Below are positions 1 through 7,806 of a stretch of DNA of 64,000 bases, in pieces. This DNA is from Lachnospiraceae bacterium (GTDB lineage Bacteria > Bacillota > Clostridia > Lachnospirales > Lachnospiraceae). The notes under the pieces are model-generated. The model saw only the letters and a list, made by a program, of their open reading frames with translations, was not told the DNA's origin and searched no databases. The translations under genes were made by a program, and so were the position numbers. Location of the stretch: assembly GCA_024691305.1 (NCBI GenBank), contig JAILNS010000006.1, positions 1 to 64,000 of the forward strand. Direction: 5' to 3'. Positions within the stretch are counted from its first letter, which is position 1. The number at the start of each line of letters is the position of its first letter.

Positions 1-405
1 ACCATGGCAGCCGTAAAGATAGCGGTGGAAAAGGAATATAAAAAAATCTGTATATGCTGTGCTTTCGGCGGCCGTATGGACCATGCGTTTGCAAACTGCC
101 AAAGCGGAGTTTACGCAGCTAAAAAGGGCTGTGATGTGTGCATTATCGGGAATGATACCCGGGTGTTTTTTATACATAACGGTGAGAAGAAACTGGAATG
201 TGCTGAAGGGTGGTCACTTTCTGTTTTTTCAATGAGTGATGAGAGTACCGGCATCAGTATAGAAGGTACGGAATATGATGTGAGCGGGGTGTCATTAAGC
301 AGTGACTATCCGTTGGGGGTAAGCAATGAATGGAGAGAAAAGATAGCATGCATAAGTGTGGAGAATGGAACTCTTATGTTGGTTGAATCAAGGATGGGAG
401 AATAA
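1..405 (+). CDS. thiN: thiamine pyrophosphokinase, C-terminal part (5' end outside window)
   Basis: Transfers pyrophosphate from ATP to thiamine, making thiamine diphosphate in the cytoplasm. The reading frame is open from base 1, and the visible residues start in the middle of the family fold, so the ATG at base 4 is internal and the real start lies upstream. The diagnostic motif GGRMDHAFANCQ (near in-window residues 22-34) matches the conserved GGRxDHxxxN of the family, and the C-terminal pattern SDYPLGVSNEW matches the usual YPL..GISN thiamine-binding edge. The next gene follows after 3 bases, so the two are probably co-transcribed. Family assignment is from motifs only. Confidence 0.88.
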   Translation, partial: TMAAVKIAVEKEYKKICICCAFGGRMDHAFANCQSGVYAAKKGCDVCIIGNDTRVFFIHNGEKKLECAEGWSLSVFSMSDESTGISIEGTEYDVSGVSLSSDYPLGVSNEWREKIACISVENGTLMLVESRMGE

Positions 406-408
406 GCC

Positions 409-1782
409 GTGTTGAAAAGCAATGGCCGTAAAAATAAAATGAAGGACCTGTCTGCGGGTCCAAGGATTAATTCCGCAATGGGAAAAAATAAAGGCGATAA
501 AAAAATAAACACCGGAGGGAAAGAACCGCTTAGAAAGTCAGGTGACAGATATAACGGAGAAGGCTTAAACGGATGCCCGGTGGGAAAGAAATGTGGCGGC
601 TGTGTCTATACAGGTGTTTCGTATGAAGAGCAGCTCAGATTGAAACATAAGAAACTTGCAGGGCTGCTGGGGCGATATGGTGAGATTAAGCCTGTAATAG
701 GGATGACGGAGCCCTATCATTACAGAAACAAGGTTCATCATGTTTTCTCATGGGAAAAGGGGAAGATTAAGAATGGAATCTATGCAGAGGGCTCGCACAG
801 GGTGATTCCTGTAAATGAGTGTCTTATAGAAGACAGAAAGAGCCAGGAGATAATAAAGACCATAGAAAAGCTCGTGGTATCTTTTAAAATAAAAGTCTTT
901 GACGAGGATACAGGTTACGGACTGCTGCGTCATGTACTGATAAGACGTGGCTTTAAATCCGGGGAGGTTATGGTGGTTCTCGTTGTGGCAGACAGGATGT
1001 TTCCCGGAAAGAACAATTTTATAAAGGCTTTGAGGAAAGAACATCCGGAAATAACCACTGTCGTAATGAACATAAACAGGGAAAGAACATCCATGGTACT
1101 GGGAGAGTATGAGGATGTGGCATACGGTCCGGGATTTATAGTGGATGAACTGTGTGGATACAGGTTTCGCATATCTTCAAAGTCTTTCTATCAGGTAAAT
1201 CCTGTTCAGACGGAAGTTCTCTATGGCAAGGCTATCGAGCTGGCAGGACTTAATGGAAATGAAACTGTGGTGGATGCCTACTGCGGCACGGGAACCATAG
1301 GACTTATTGCATCCGGACATGCGGGAAAGGTCATAGGTATTGAACTGAATCCCGATGCGGTTAGGGATGCCAGGAAGAATGCTAAGGAAAACAAGGTCAC
1401 GAATGCTGAATTTATAAAAGGTGATGCAGGAGACTGTATGGAGAGGATGTCAGCAGAAGGTTTAAAACCCGACGTACTCTTTATGGATCCGCCGCGTTCC
1501 GGAAGTACGGAGAAGTTTCTTCTCTCAGTGCTCAGAGCTGCACCTGAAAGAATCGTCTATATTTCCTGTGGACCGGAGAGTCTTGCAAGGGATTTAAAAC
1601 TACTGACTGCAGGAAAAAAATATGAAGTCAGGGCTATCCAGCCTGTGGATATGTTTCCGCAGACTGAGCATGTTGAGACCATCGCGTTGATTGAACGAGT
1701 CAGAAATGCGAAGGATTTTGTGCAGATAGGTATCGATGCGGAAGAATATTACAGAATTAAAGACGAAGAAAAAACAATATAA
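409..1782 (+). CDS. 23S rRNA (uracil-5-)-methyltransferase RlmD/TrmA family
   Basis: SAM-dependent RNA m5U methyltransferase. The GTG start is supported by GGGAG eight bases upstream and by the 3-base gap to thiN. After an unusual, lysine- and glycine-rich leader of about 55 residues comes a cysteine cluster CPVGKKCGGC, which with a further Cys would hold the 4Fe-4S cluster of the RlmD group. The C-terminal half carries the SAM motif VVDAYCGTGTIGL, the acidic loop GIELNPDAV, MDPPRSGS, the catalytic-cysteine motif YISCGPESLARD and the general-base motif HVETIAL. No N-terminal TRAM domain is seen. Which uridine is modified (23S 747/1939 or tRNA 54) cannot be told from sequence alone. Confidence 0.88.
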   Translation: MLKSNGRKNKMKDLSAGPRINSAMGKNKGDKKINTGGKEPLRKSGDRYNGEGLNGCPVGKKCGGCVYTGVSYEEQLRLKHKKLAGLLGRYGEIKPVIGMTEPYHYRNKVHHVFSWEKGKIKNGIYAEGSHRVIPVNECLIEDRKSQEIIKTIEKLVVSFKIKVFDEDTGYGLLRHVLIRRGFKSGEVMVVLVVADRMFPGKNNFIKALRKEHPEITTVVMNINRERTSMVLGEYEDVAYGPGFIVDELCGYRFRISSKSFYQVNPVQTEVLYGKAIELAGLNGNETVVDAYCGTGTIGLIASGHAGKVIGIELNPDAVRDARKNAKENKVTNAEFIKGDAGDCMERMSAEGLKPDVLFMDPPRSGSTEKFLLSVLRAAPERIVYISCGPESLARDLKLLTAGKKYEVRAIQPVDMFPQTEHVETIALIERVRNAKDFVQIGIDAEEYYRIKDEEKTI

Positions 1783-1788
1783 AAACCA

Positions 1789-1843
1789 CGCATTGCGAAT
1801 GGCTTAAAACTATGGTATGCTTTGCCTATTAGCACGCAATGCG
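1789..1843 (+). promoter_or_regulatory. promoter with two flanking 9-base palindromes (probable autoregulatory operators of the XRE gene)
   Basis: A sigma-A promoter fits well: -35 TTGCGA at 1793-1798, 17-base spacer, -10 TATGCT at 1816-1821. CGCATTGCG (1789-1797) overlaps the -35 and CGCAATGCG (1835-1843) lies just past the expected start point. Each is an odd palindrome (CGCA-N-TGCG), and their centres are 46 bases apart. The second overlaps the first base of the ribosome binding site GAGGTG (1843-1848). Binding by the downstream XRE protein is inference from position and symmetry. Confidence 0.7.
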
Positions 1844-1853
1844 AGGTGATGAT

Positions 1854-2570
1854 ATGGATATAGCTAAATCGATAAAAGACTTGAGAGAAAGCACAGGGAT
1901 GTCACGTAAAGAGTTTTCAGAACATACAGGTATCCCTGTTCGTACATTGGAAGACTGGGAAGCCGGCCGCAGGAATCCTCCGGAATATATACCGAGGCTC
2001 TTGGCGTATCAGATAAAATTTGAGGGGATTTTTGCTGGAAAAAAGAAAGCAAAAAATAAGATTGACATTGTTACCGATCCAGATGGGAACAAAATAGTCT
2101 TGATAAATGATATTATATTTAAGTCAAGAAGATCGATTAATTGGGATGACATAGAACAGATATTAATGCACTATATCGGGGAATACTATGAGATTGCCGA
2201 AACTGCAGAAAAGGTATATATAGGATCAGATTTTCCGGATGAGTTTACACATTCAAAATATACAAAAGCTGTTAGAGGTGCAAATGAGAAGGCAAAGGCT
2301 AATGTGATAACTGCAATTGGTGAATTAATCCAAATTTCAGATAAGAAGGCAGAATTCCCGGACTATGGCAACCGTCATGGTAATAAAGCAAAAAACGGAT
2401 GGTATCGATATGATACAAGGTTTGGGATTCCGGTTTATAGTGAAGTTGGTGAAATTGAGAGATACAATATTTTCAGAGCAAGAATGCTGATTCGATGTGA
2501 TGCGAATGGTAAATTATTTCTGTATGATATTGTGCAAATAAAAAAAGAAACGAGCACGCCGCTTGAGTAA
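1854..2570 (+). CDS. XRE-family HTH protein with C-terminal LPD3/polyvalent-protein-like domain
   Basis: Residues 1-60 form a Cro/C1-type helix-turn-helix (SIKDLRESTGMSRKEFSEHT, then IPVRTLEDWEAGRRNPP). From about residue 75 the protein changes to a domain with FPDEFTHSKYTKAV, then GANEKAKANVITAIGELIQ, NGWYRYDTRFGIPV and the ending LFLYDIVQIKKETSTPLE. To my memory this pattern belongs to the LPD3-like domains found in polyvalent proteins of phages and conjugative elements; no search was run. ATG 1854 is preferred to ATG 1839 because GAGGTG sits 5 bases before it. The gene stands alone with its own promoter and palindromes. It may be a phage/ICE relic, a single-protein toxin-regulator, or a domesticated repressor. 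Function unknown. Confidence 0.65.
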   Translation: MDIAKSIKDLRESTGMSRKEFSEHTGIPVRTLEDWEAGRRNPPEYIPRLLAYQIKFEGIFAGKKKAKNKIDIVTDPDGNKIVLINDIIFKSRRSINWDDIEQILMHYIGEYYEIAETAEKVYIGSDFPDEFTHSKYTKAVRGANEKAKANVITAIGELIQISDKKAEFPDYGNRHGNKAKNGWYRYDTRFGIPVYSEVGEIERYNIFRARMLIRCDANGKLFLYDIVQIKKETSTPLE

Positions 2571-2686
2571 AAACTGTACGGTAGAAAACTTCGCTTCTTT
2601 GAGCGTATGGTACAACATAATCTTTAGAATGTCAACGCAGAAATGATTTTTTGTCGCCCAAAGAAAAAGACGTCGAAGTATGTTAG

Positions 2687-2902
2687 TTGCTTGAACAAAA
2701 ACAGGACATTGAGATTCCGGAAGCGTTCAGTAATAAGACAAAAAGCACATTCAGATACTCTTTTGCAGATTTGGAAATGATAAAGAAGATGCGAGTAAAA
2801 GTTGTATTAAACAGTGGTGATATTCTGTTAGGGGAGTCGCCACTGTTTCTTGTTCGGCTCATAGGTTGGCTGCCCTTTTTTTCATTCCCGGAAAAACCTT
2901 GA
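2687..2902 (+). CDS. possible eroded or spurious 71-residue ORF in a gene-poor stretch
   Basis: A TTG-initiated frame of 71 codons with no convincing ribosome binding site. The N-terminal half (IPEAFSNKTKSTFRYSFADL) looks protein-like, but the C-terminus is a hydrophobic run that shifts directly into the next gene's promoter. No family is recognised. The whole interval 2571-2978 is otherwise without a gene: bases 2571-2686 contain only short broken frames, and 2899-2955 hold a promoter. The composition suggests a decayed remnant next to the phage-like gene upstream, but it could be random. Confidence 0.2.
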   Translation: MLEQKQDIEIPEAFSNKTKSTFRYSFADLEMIKKMRVKVVLNSGDILLGESPLFLVRLIGWLPFFSFPEKP

Positions 2903-2955
2903 CAAATCAGAAATTCATAATATAATAACGATTACATAACGTAGATTATATAACG
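2899..2955 (+). promoter_or_regulatory. strong promoter and ATAACG direct repeats before the tetR gene
   Basis: TTGACA (2899-2904), a 16-base spacer and TATAAT (2921-2926) give a near-perfect promoter. Immediately downstream is a direct repeat ATTACATAACG (2931-2941) and ATTATATAACG (2945-2955), 14 bases apart, and a third ATAACG occurs at 2925-2930. Position over and just after the -10 fits a repressor operator, most simply autoregulation by the TetR protein. The ribosome binding site AAGGAGACAG follows. Confidence 0.65.
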
Positions 2956-2978
2956 AAAATTATAAAAAGGAGACAGCT

Positions 2979-3557
2979 ATGCCACCTAAAGTCAGAATTA
3001 CAAAAAAGATGGTTGAGGATGCTTCTTTTGAGGTTATCCGCGCAAGCGGGCATGAGAATTTAAACGCCAGGACGATTGCCGAATACCTGAAATGTTCTAC
3101 CCAACCTGTTCTTTACAGTTTTAAGAGCGTGGACGAGATAAGGGAAGCTGCATACAAGCTTGCAGATGATTATCATACTTCTTTTATCATGCCTAAAGAG
3201 GGCGATAAAGATCCAATGCTTGTTCTCGGACTGAATTATGTTCGCTTCGGTTATGAGGAAAAGAATCTGTTCCGTTTTCTGTTTCAGACAGATAAGTTCG
3301 GAGGAATGGATATAGATACCCTTATGGGTAATCCTGAACTGTCAGCGATCATGGAAGTGATGGCAAGAGGATTAGAGTGTGATATTGATGAAGCAAGAGA
3401 GATGTTTCTTACATTTTTCTGCATCACACATGGGCTTGCAAGTTTACTTGCAAATAACTCTATGGAATATGATGCGGATGAGTGCGAGAAGATGTTATCA
3501 AATGTTTTCTACGGCATGATTGCAGCCGGAAAAGGGGCGGTAAAAAGTGATGGTTGA
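2979..3557 (+). CDS. TetR/AcrR-family transcriptional regulator
   Basis: One-component repressor of 192 residues. Residues 8-55 form the TetR helix-turn-helix (ITKKMVEDASFEVIRASG, then NARTIAEYLKCSTQPVLYSF), followed by an all-helical ligand/dimerisation domain of the WHG/TetR_C_33 type (NLFRFLFQTDKF, ITHGLASLLANNS). It has its own strong promoter with ATAACG repeats that may be its operator. The start codon of the CPBP membrane protease lies inside its last codons, so both are made from one message and the protease is the likely target. The inducing ligand cannot be predicted. Confidence 0.88.
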   Translation: MPPKVRITKKMVEDASFEVIRASGHENLNARTIAEYLKCSTQPVLYSFKSVDEIREAAYKLADDYHTSFIMPKEGDKDPMLVLGLNYVRFGYEEKNLFRFLFQTDKFGGMDIDTLMGNPELSAIMEVMARGLECDIDEAREMFLTFFCITHGLASLLANNSMEYDADECEKMLSNVFYGMIAAGKGAVKSDG

Positions 3558-4221
3558 GAAAAAACAAAAGATAAGCAAAGTGGCAGCAATATTTCTGATC
3601 GTAATGACGGTGCTGTCATTCGCTAATTTTATCAGGATAGAAATAGACGGAAGTCTGCTTAAGCTTGCGGGACTCGTGGTGATCGTCGGCGTGGTTGCTT
3701 TTTTTGTGACACGAGGAACGAATGATTCAAAATATGAAGGCCTGAATATAAAGACTGCCTTAAGTCAGATGAAGAGCAGGAGAGTTATCGTTCTTGCTCT
3801 GATACCTATTGTTCTTGGTGTGACAGAGATTTTTATCGAAAAAGCATTTTTCCCGGAGATTCTGGAACACACGGTGGCAAGGATTCCTTTTGAGATAGAT
3901 CCGGCAAAGGTTGTCCCGATCATTTTGGAACTACTGCTTGTGCCCTTGGGTGAAGAGATTGCGCTCCGTGCGTTTTACCAGAAGCAAATGGACAAGCTGA
4001 CAGGTTTTATTCCGGCACTTATTATTGCTTCATTTATTTTCGCTATAGGACACTTTTCATATGGAAATCCGGCTATAGTGGCAGTGGATCTGGCGGGTGT
4101 ATTTATTGATTCGATATTTTTCGGTCTGGTTTTCAAGGAAACGGATAATGCGTGGTGTAGCTGGATATCACATTCTCTGGGTGATATAGTTGCAGTTGTC
4201 GTCATGATGATCATACTATAG
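3550..4221 (+). CDS. CPBP-family intramembrane glutamic endopeptidase
   Basis: Membrane protein of about 223 residues with six or so hydrophobic segments and the CAAX/CPBP (ABI, DUF-type Rce1) motifs in order: GEEIALRAF (EExxxR), FAIGHFS and SWISHSLGD, which supply the conserved Glu, Arg and two His. Members process prenylated or bacteriocin-type peptides or act in bacteriocin self-immunity; here the substrate is unknown and no peptide precursor is seen nearby. ATG 3550 overlaps the tetR stop by 8 bases; a GTG directly before it is the less likely start. Translation is probably coupled to tetR. Confidence 0.85.
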   Translation: MVEKKQKISKVAAIFLIVMTVLSFANFIRIEIDGSLLKLAGLVVIVGVVAFFVTRGTNDSKYEGLNIKTALSQMKSRRVIVLALIPIVLGVTEIFIEKAFFPEILEHTVARIPFEIDPAKVVPIILELLLVPLGEEIALRAFYQKQMDKLTGFIPALIIASFIFAIGHFSYGNPAIVAVDLAGVFIDSIFFGLVFKETDNAWCSWISHSLGDIVAVVVMMIIL

Positions 4222-4279
4222 CCTATTGATCGGGATTTAAGAAACTATGCATAAAATGGATATGCTTACATCAGGATGA

Positions 4280-4453
4280 ATGTATGAGATAGACTGCAGT
4301 GATTATACAATAAGGGTTACTGCGACATCAGAAGATGATCCGAAGTGTGTGATAGGCAGATACAACGGAGATAAGTTCGAAGAAGTCGTAAAAGTGCAGG
4401 CTTACAGAGATCTTAAAAGCGGTACTGTAAACGTAGAAAGATATGATGAATAA
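4280..4453 (+). CDS. small hypothetical protein, 57 residues
   Basis: A short frame below usual gene-calling length: begins MYEIDCSDYTIRVTATSEDD and ends SGTVNVERYDE, acidic and beta-strand-like, with no membrane segment. A TGA lies directly upstream in frame, so it cannot be extended. AGGA is present but only 3 bases from the ATG, a poor spacing. It sits between the CPBP gene and an MFS remnant. No family recognised; it may be real, or a fragment of a decayed gene. Confidence 0.35.
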   Translation: MYEIDCSDYTIRVTATSEDDPKCVIGRYNGDKFEEVVKVQAYRDLKSGTVNVERYDE

Positions 4454-4457
4454 GTAA

Positions 4458-4655
4458 TTGCTGATGGGAGGTTTCGGTAAAACCATGATGGATACTTATC
4501 TGACCGGTGCTGGAGTGGGGAGAGGAACCGCATATATAGTAATGATCTCCGGAGTTTTACTTGCGATCACAGCATTAACATTGCTGCGTTTACCTAAGAT
4601 CAGGGAACTTGAAAACAGTAACGGCTCTAAACAGCTATCTTCTCCTGTCCTCTGA
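4458..4655 (+). pseudogene. MFS transporter remnant (last membrane helix only)
   Basis: The frame encodes a single hydrophobic helix (AYIVMISGVLLAITALTLL) followed by LRLPKIRELE, the typical end of a 12-helix major facilitator drug/H+ antiporter; the preceding motif GGFGKTMMDTYLTGAG resembles the loop before the last helix. A TAA stands immediately upstream, so roughly 350 N-terminal residues are missing. No ribosome binding site. Its end overlaps the convergent GGDEF gene by 21 bases. Reading it as a deletion remnant is inference. Confidence 0.5.
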
Positions 4656-6257
4656 GTTGATGTAATACAGCTCTTTTGCGTTATACATATATTCTTCGGC
4701 CTTCTTTTTGATAAGCTGAAGATCGCTGGAACTGTCGGCAGCATATGCACCACCGATGGATGCGGATGCATCTTTATCGGATAAAAGATTTATTGCTTTT
4801 TGGACTGTAGCCTCAAACACTCCTGCAGTCGGTGCAAAACAGTAGGCTACGAATTCATCGCCGCCGATCCTGAAAACATTGTGCTTCCCGAATACTTCGG
4901 AGAGTCTGTCGGCTACGGTTTGTATCAGTTCATCACCGCGTTCATGACCGTAGGTATCGTTTGCTTTTTTCAGGGCATTGATATCACTTATTACATAACC
5001 GTAAGGGTATTTATCTTTGTGTTCGTTTTCAAATCTTACAAATGCCCTCCGGTTTCCGAGGCCCGTAAGTTCATCAACAAAGCCGTATTTACGCAAAGCA
5101 GAATAATCCCGGGCCCAGGTTCTTATTATCTCTATTCCCATGCTTAAGAAGAATACATAACAGCCGACGCGTGAAAAAGTAGCATATCCGGATACACTTC
5201 TTACTCCGCTCACATATATGACTACATCGGTTAAAATGCATACGACAAGAGCTCCGATCCCGATATAGAAGAAATCCATTTTTCTGTATATGCTGTTATT
5301 CCTGCAGTAGTGCTGATCTTTGATTATCATGATCACAGACAATATGATCATTGCCAATGCATATATAAAGAAGAATCTTATCATTGCATTTTTGGCCATA
5401 TCTATCCCCATTAAAAATCTTGCGGTAAGGACTACGATGAAATAGATTCCTGAAACTATGTATATTGATAGCAGCAAGTATTTATTGCGTTCCTTTGTGG
5501 CGGAATAGATAAATATCACAAGAGGAAGAAAACACAGATGCATACATATATAGTTAAGATTTCTTGACACTGTGATAGCATTGGCTGTGAGCCTTAAAAA
5601 TCCGGTATCGACTGCCATCCAGGTACCTGCGATGATGGCTGTTATGGCTAAAGAAACAATATCAAGTTCGATATGGTTATTTCTTAATCCAATCCTGAAG
5701 ATCAAAAGCAGAAAACCGATAAGAGAAATTCCGGCAGATATGATAAATGAAAACATCTGTCCGCGTGCAAAGCGGGAAAAATAATTCTGTGCATTTTCAA
5801 GCGATATCATCCTTATTCTTCCGTTTCTTCTGCTGGAAAAGGCAGAGCGCATATCTATCCGGACGGTTTTGCCTGCCTGATCGGGCGAAAGGTTTACTGC
5901 ATGATATGCTGTCCCGTATCCGTAGCCCGTGAAGTTTGCCGGTTGAGTATAACTATAGACAAGTTCATCATCTATATATAAATCAAAAAAAGAGTTTAAG
6001 CTTATAAAGCACAAGGAGTCATTGAAACTGATGTTTTCCGGGAGTTGTTTGGACAAGGAAATAATCCCTCGTGATGTTACGACCGTATCAACATCAACCA
6101 GGGTATCATCATATATCCAGTCATTTGAAAAGTCGGACTCGGATTGTCTGAGCTTTTCTGAATGGATATTTAAGTAGATCATGGCAAGCCCGACAGAGAC
6201 TGTCAGCAAAAAAGTAAGAATATAAACAGGCTTGAAAATTTTTTTAATTTTTAACAT
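4635..6257 (-). CDS. membrane-bound diguanylate cyclase (GGDEF) with extracellular sensor and 7TM-type region
   Basis: 540 residues. One N-terminal helix (residues about 9-30), an extracytoplasmic beta-rich region to about 165, then seven or so membrane helices (about 168-375), resembling 7TMR-DISM receptors, and a C-terminal GGDEF domain starting at DELTGLGNRRAF. The active-site motif GGDEF (465-469) is intact, so it should make cyclic di-GMP from two GTP. The residues before it (FGKHNVFRIGGDEF) lack the RxxD product-inhibition site. The gene stands alone, divergent from the pfkB kinase and convergent with the MFS remnant. A c-di-GMP phosphodiesterase (HD-GYP) is encoded at 20.8 kb. Ligand unknown. 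Confidence 0.88.
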   Translation of the reverse strand: MLKIKKIFKPVYILTFLLTVSVGLAMIYLNIHSEKLRQSESDFSNDWIYDDTLVDVDTVVTSRGIISLSKQLPENISFNDSLCFISLNSFFDLYIDDELVYSYTQPANFTGYGYGTAYHAVNLSPDQAGKTVRIDMRSAFSSRRNGRIRMISLENAQNYFSRFARGQMFSFIISAGISLIGFLLLIFRIGLRNNHIELDIVSLAITAIIAGTWMAVDTGFLRLTANAITVSRNLNYICMHLCFLPLVIFIYSATKERNKYLLLSIYIVSGIYFIVVLTARFLMGIDMAKNAMIRFFFIYALAMIILSVIMIIKDQHYCRNNSIYRKMDFFYIGIGALVVCILTDVVIYVSGVRSVSGYATFSRVGCYVFFLSMGIEIIRTWARDYSALRKYGFVDELTGLGNRRAFVRFENEHKDKYPYGYVISDINALKKANDTYGHERGDELIQTVADRLSEVFGKHNVFRIGGDEFVAYCFAPTAGVFEATVQKAINLLSDKDASASIGGAYAADSSSDLQLIKKKAEEYMYNAKELYYINSEDRRR

Positions 6258-6361
6258 AAGATAATATTATGGTGTGTTATTCCGATTGTCAAAGTATAAT
6301 CTAAATAAAGATGTATTTTATATGTATATTATTTTGGTTGAAATGTCTTTGGGAGATCAAA

Positions 6362-7300
6362 ATGAAAAAATATGACATTATCTGTATAGGCACTGCTCTG
6401 GTCGATTCTATAATAACAGGGTTTGATCCAACGCCTGTATCGGCATCGGGATATCTGGCAAAAAGCCAGTCTTTAAAGGCAGGCGGAGAAGCTGTAAATG
6501 TAAGTATCGCTTTGGCTAAACTGGGATTAAAGACGGGGATAGTATGTTCCCTTGGAGCAGATCCGGCCGGCGATATGATAGCAGCATCTCTTAAGGAAAA
6601 CGGTGTGGATACAGATTTGCTCATCCGTTCGGGCGATCATCCGACCCCTGTCACTACCATGTTTGTAAAAGATGACGGGAGTAGAAAATCTATTGTTAAC
6701 GAGGCGCACCGTTATAATTTTCATCCCGAACAAAATAAAAGATCATTTACAGACGCTCGTGCGCTTATACTTGGCTCCCTGTTTCGTGCACCTTTTGATG
6801 ATGCTGCGATAATCAGGGAAGTCCTTAAATCTGCCGGGGCAGCAGGTCAGGTCGTATTTGCAGATACCAAACTGCCTAATTACCGGATCCTGGAGTTGGG
6901 TGATGTCAAAGACTCACTGGAATTCATTGATTACATAACGCCTAATGAAGATGAGGCAAGGTATTTTACGGGCAGGGATGATCCGGAAGAAATGGCAGAA
7001 GTGTTTTTAGATCAGGGAGTCCGTAACGTTATCATCAAACTGGGGGCGGGAGGTTGTCTTTTAAAGAATGCAGAAGGTAGTTTAAGGCTTTCGGCTTACA
7101 AAGTTGATGCCATAGATTCAACAGGTGCGGGGGATAATTTTATTGCAGGGTTTGCCTCTGAATTATTACATGGAGCATCAGCGCACGAAGCACTAAAGTT
7201 TGCCAATGCCTGTGGTGCGATATGTACTACCGCTGTCGGGGCACAGACAGCACTGAAAAACCGGGACCAGGTTCTTGAATTTATGGCCTGTAATGTATAA
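6362..7300 (+). CDS. PfkB-family carbohydrate kinase
   Basis: ATP-dependent kinase of the ribokinase/PfkB fold, 312 residues. It has the N-terminal substrate region GGEAVNVSIALAKLG (di-glycine hinge) and the C-terminal signature DSTGAGDNF with the anion hole GAGD and catalytic Asp at residues 255-258. The start at ATG 6362 is chosen because GGGAGA lies 5-6 bases upstream; the longer upstream frame is hydrophobic and not part of the family. The phosphoryl acceptor (fructose, KDG, ribose or adenosine type) cannot be fixed. It is followed by a flavin reductase and a hydroxyacid dehydrogenase, possibly one catabolic transcript. Confidence 0.87.
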   Translation: MKKYDIICIGTALVDSIITGFDPTPVSASGYLAKSQSLKAGGEAVNVSIALAKLGLKTGIVCSLGADPAGDMIAASLKENGVDTDLLIRSGDHPTPVTTMFVKDDGSRKSIVNEAHRYNFHPEQNKRSFTDARALILGSLFRAPFDDAAIIREVLKSAGAAGQVVFADTKLPNYRILELGDVKDSLEFIDYITPNEDEARYFTGRDDPEEMAEVFLDQGVRNVIIKLGAGGCLLKNAEGSLRLSAYKVDAIDSTGAGDNFIAGFASELLHGASAHEALKFANACGAICTTAVGAQTALKNRDQVLEFMACNV

Positions 7301-7329
7301 TCTAAAATAAAAACACGGAGGATAGGCAT

Positions 7330-7806
7330 ATGGAATTTACAACAGATATATTTAAACAGTTTGACAAAAAATGGGCACTTCTTACTGCGGGAAATGAGGA
7401 TAAGTTCAACACTATGACGATAAGCTGGGGAGGACTGGGTACCATATGGAACAAACCCGCAGCCACGGTGTATGTAAGACAATCCAGATACACGCATGAG
7501 TTTATGGATGATAATGATCTTTTCACGGTCAGTTTTTATCCGGAGGAGTATAAGGATGTCCTAGGTGTGCTCGGTTCAAGATCGGGCAGGGATATGGATA
7601 AGATGACCGGATCCGGTTTGAATGCCGTGAAGGCAGGAGGATCAATGTCGTTTAAAGAAGCTGAGGTCACACTTGTCTGCAGAAAGCTTTTTAAGCAGTG
7701 CCTTATGAAAGAAAATATGCCAAAAGATGTAGCAGATACTCTTTATGCGAGCAACGATCTGCATGACATGTATATAGGGGAGGTAGTTGAGATCATATGG
7801 AAGTGA
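7330..7806 (+). CDS. flavin reductase-like, FMN-binding split-barrel protein
   Basis: 158 residues of the flavoredoxin/flavin-reductase split-barrel family: FNTMTISWGGLGTIWNKPAA (substrate and FMN phosphate region) and the pattern VYVRQSRYTHEFMDDNDLFTVSFYP are typical. Such proteins bind FMN and reduce it or carry electrons; the partner enzyme is not obvious. GGAGGATAGGCAT gives a strong ribosome binding site. The last 10 bases overlap the start of the 2-hydroxyacid dehydrogenase, indicating translational coupling. Confidence 0.85.
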   Translation: MEFTTDIFKQFDKKWALLTAGNEDKFNTMTISWGGLGTIWNKPAATVYVRQSRYTHEFMDDNDLFTVSFYPEEYKDVLGVLGSRSGRDMDKMTGSGLNAVKAGGSMSFKEAEVTLVCRKLFKQCLMKENMPKDVADTLYASNDLHDMYIGEVVEIIWK

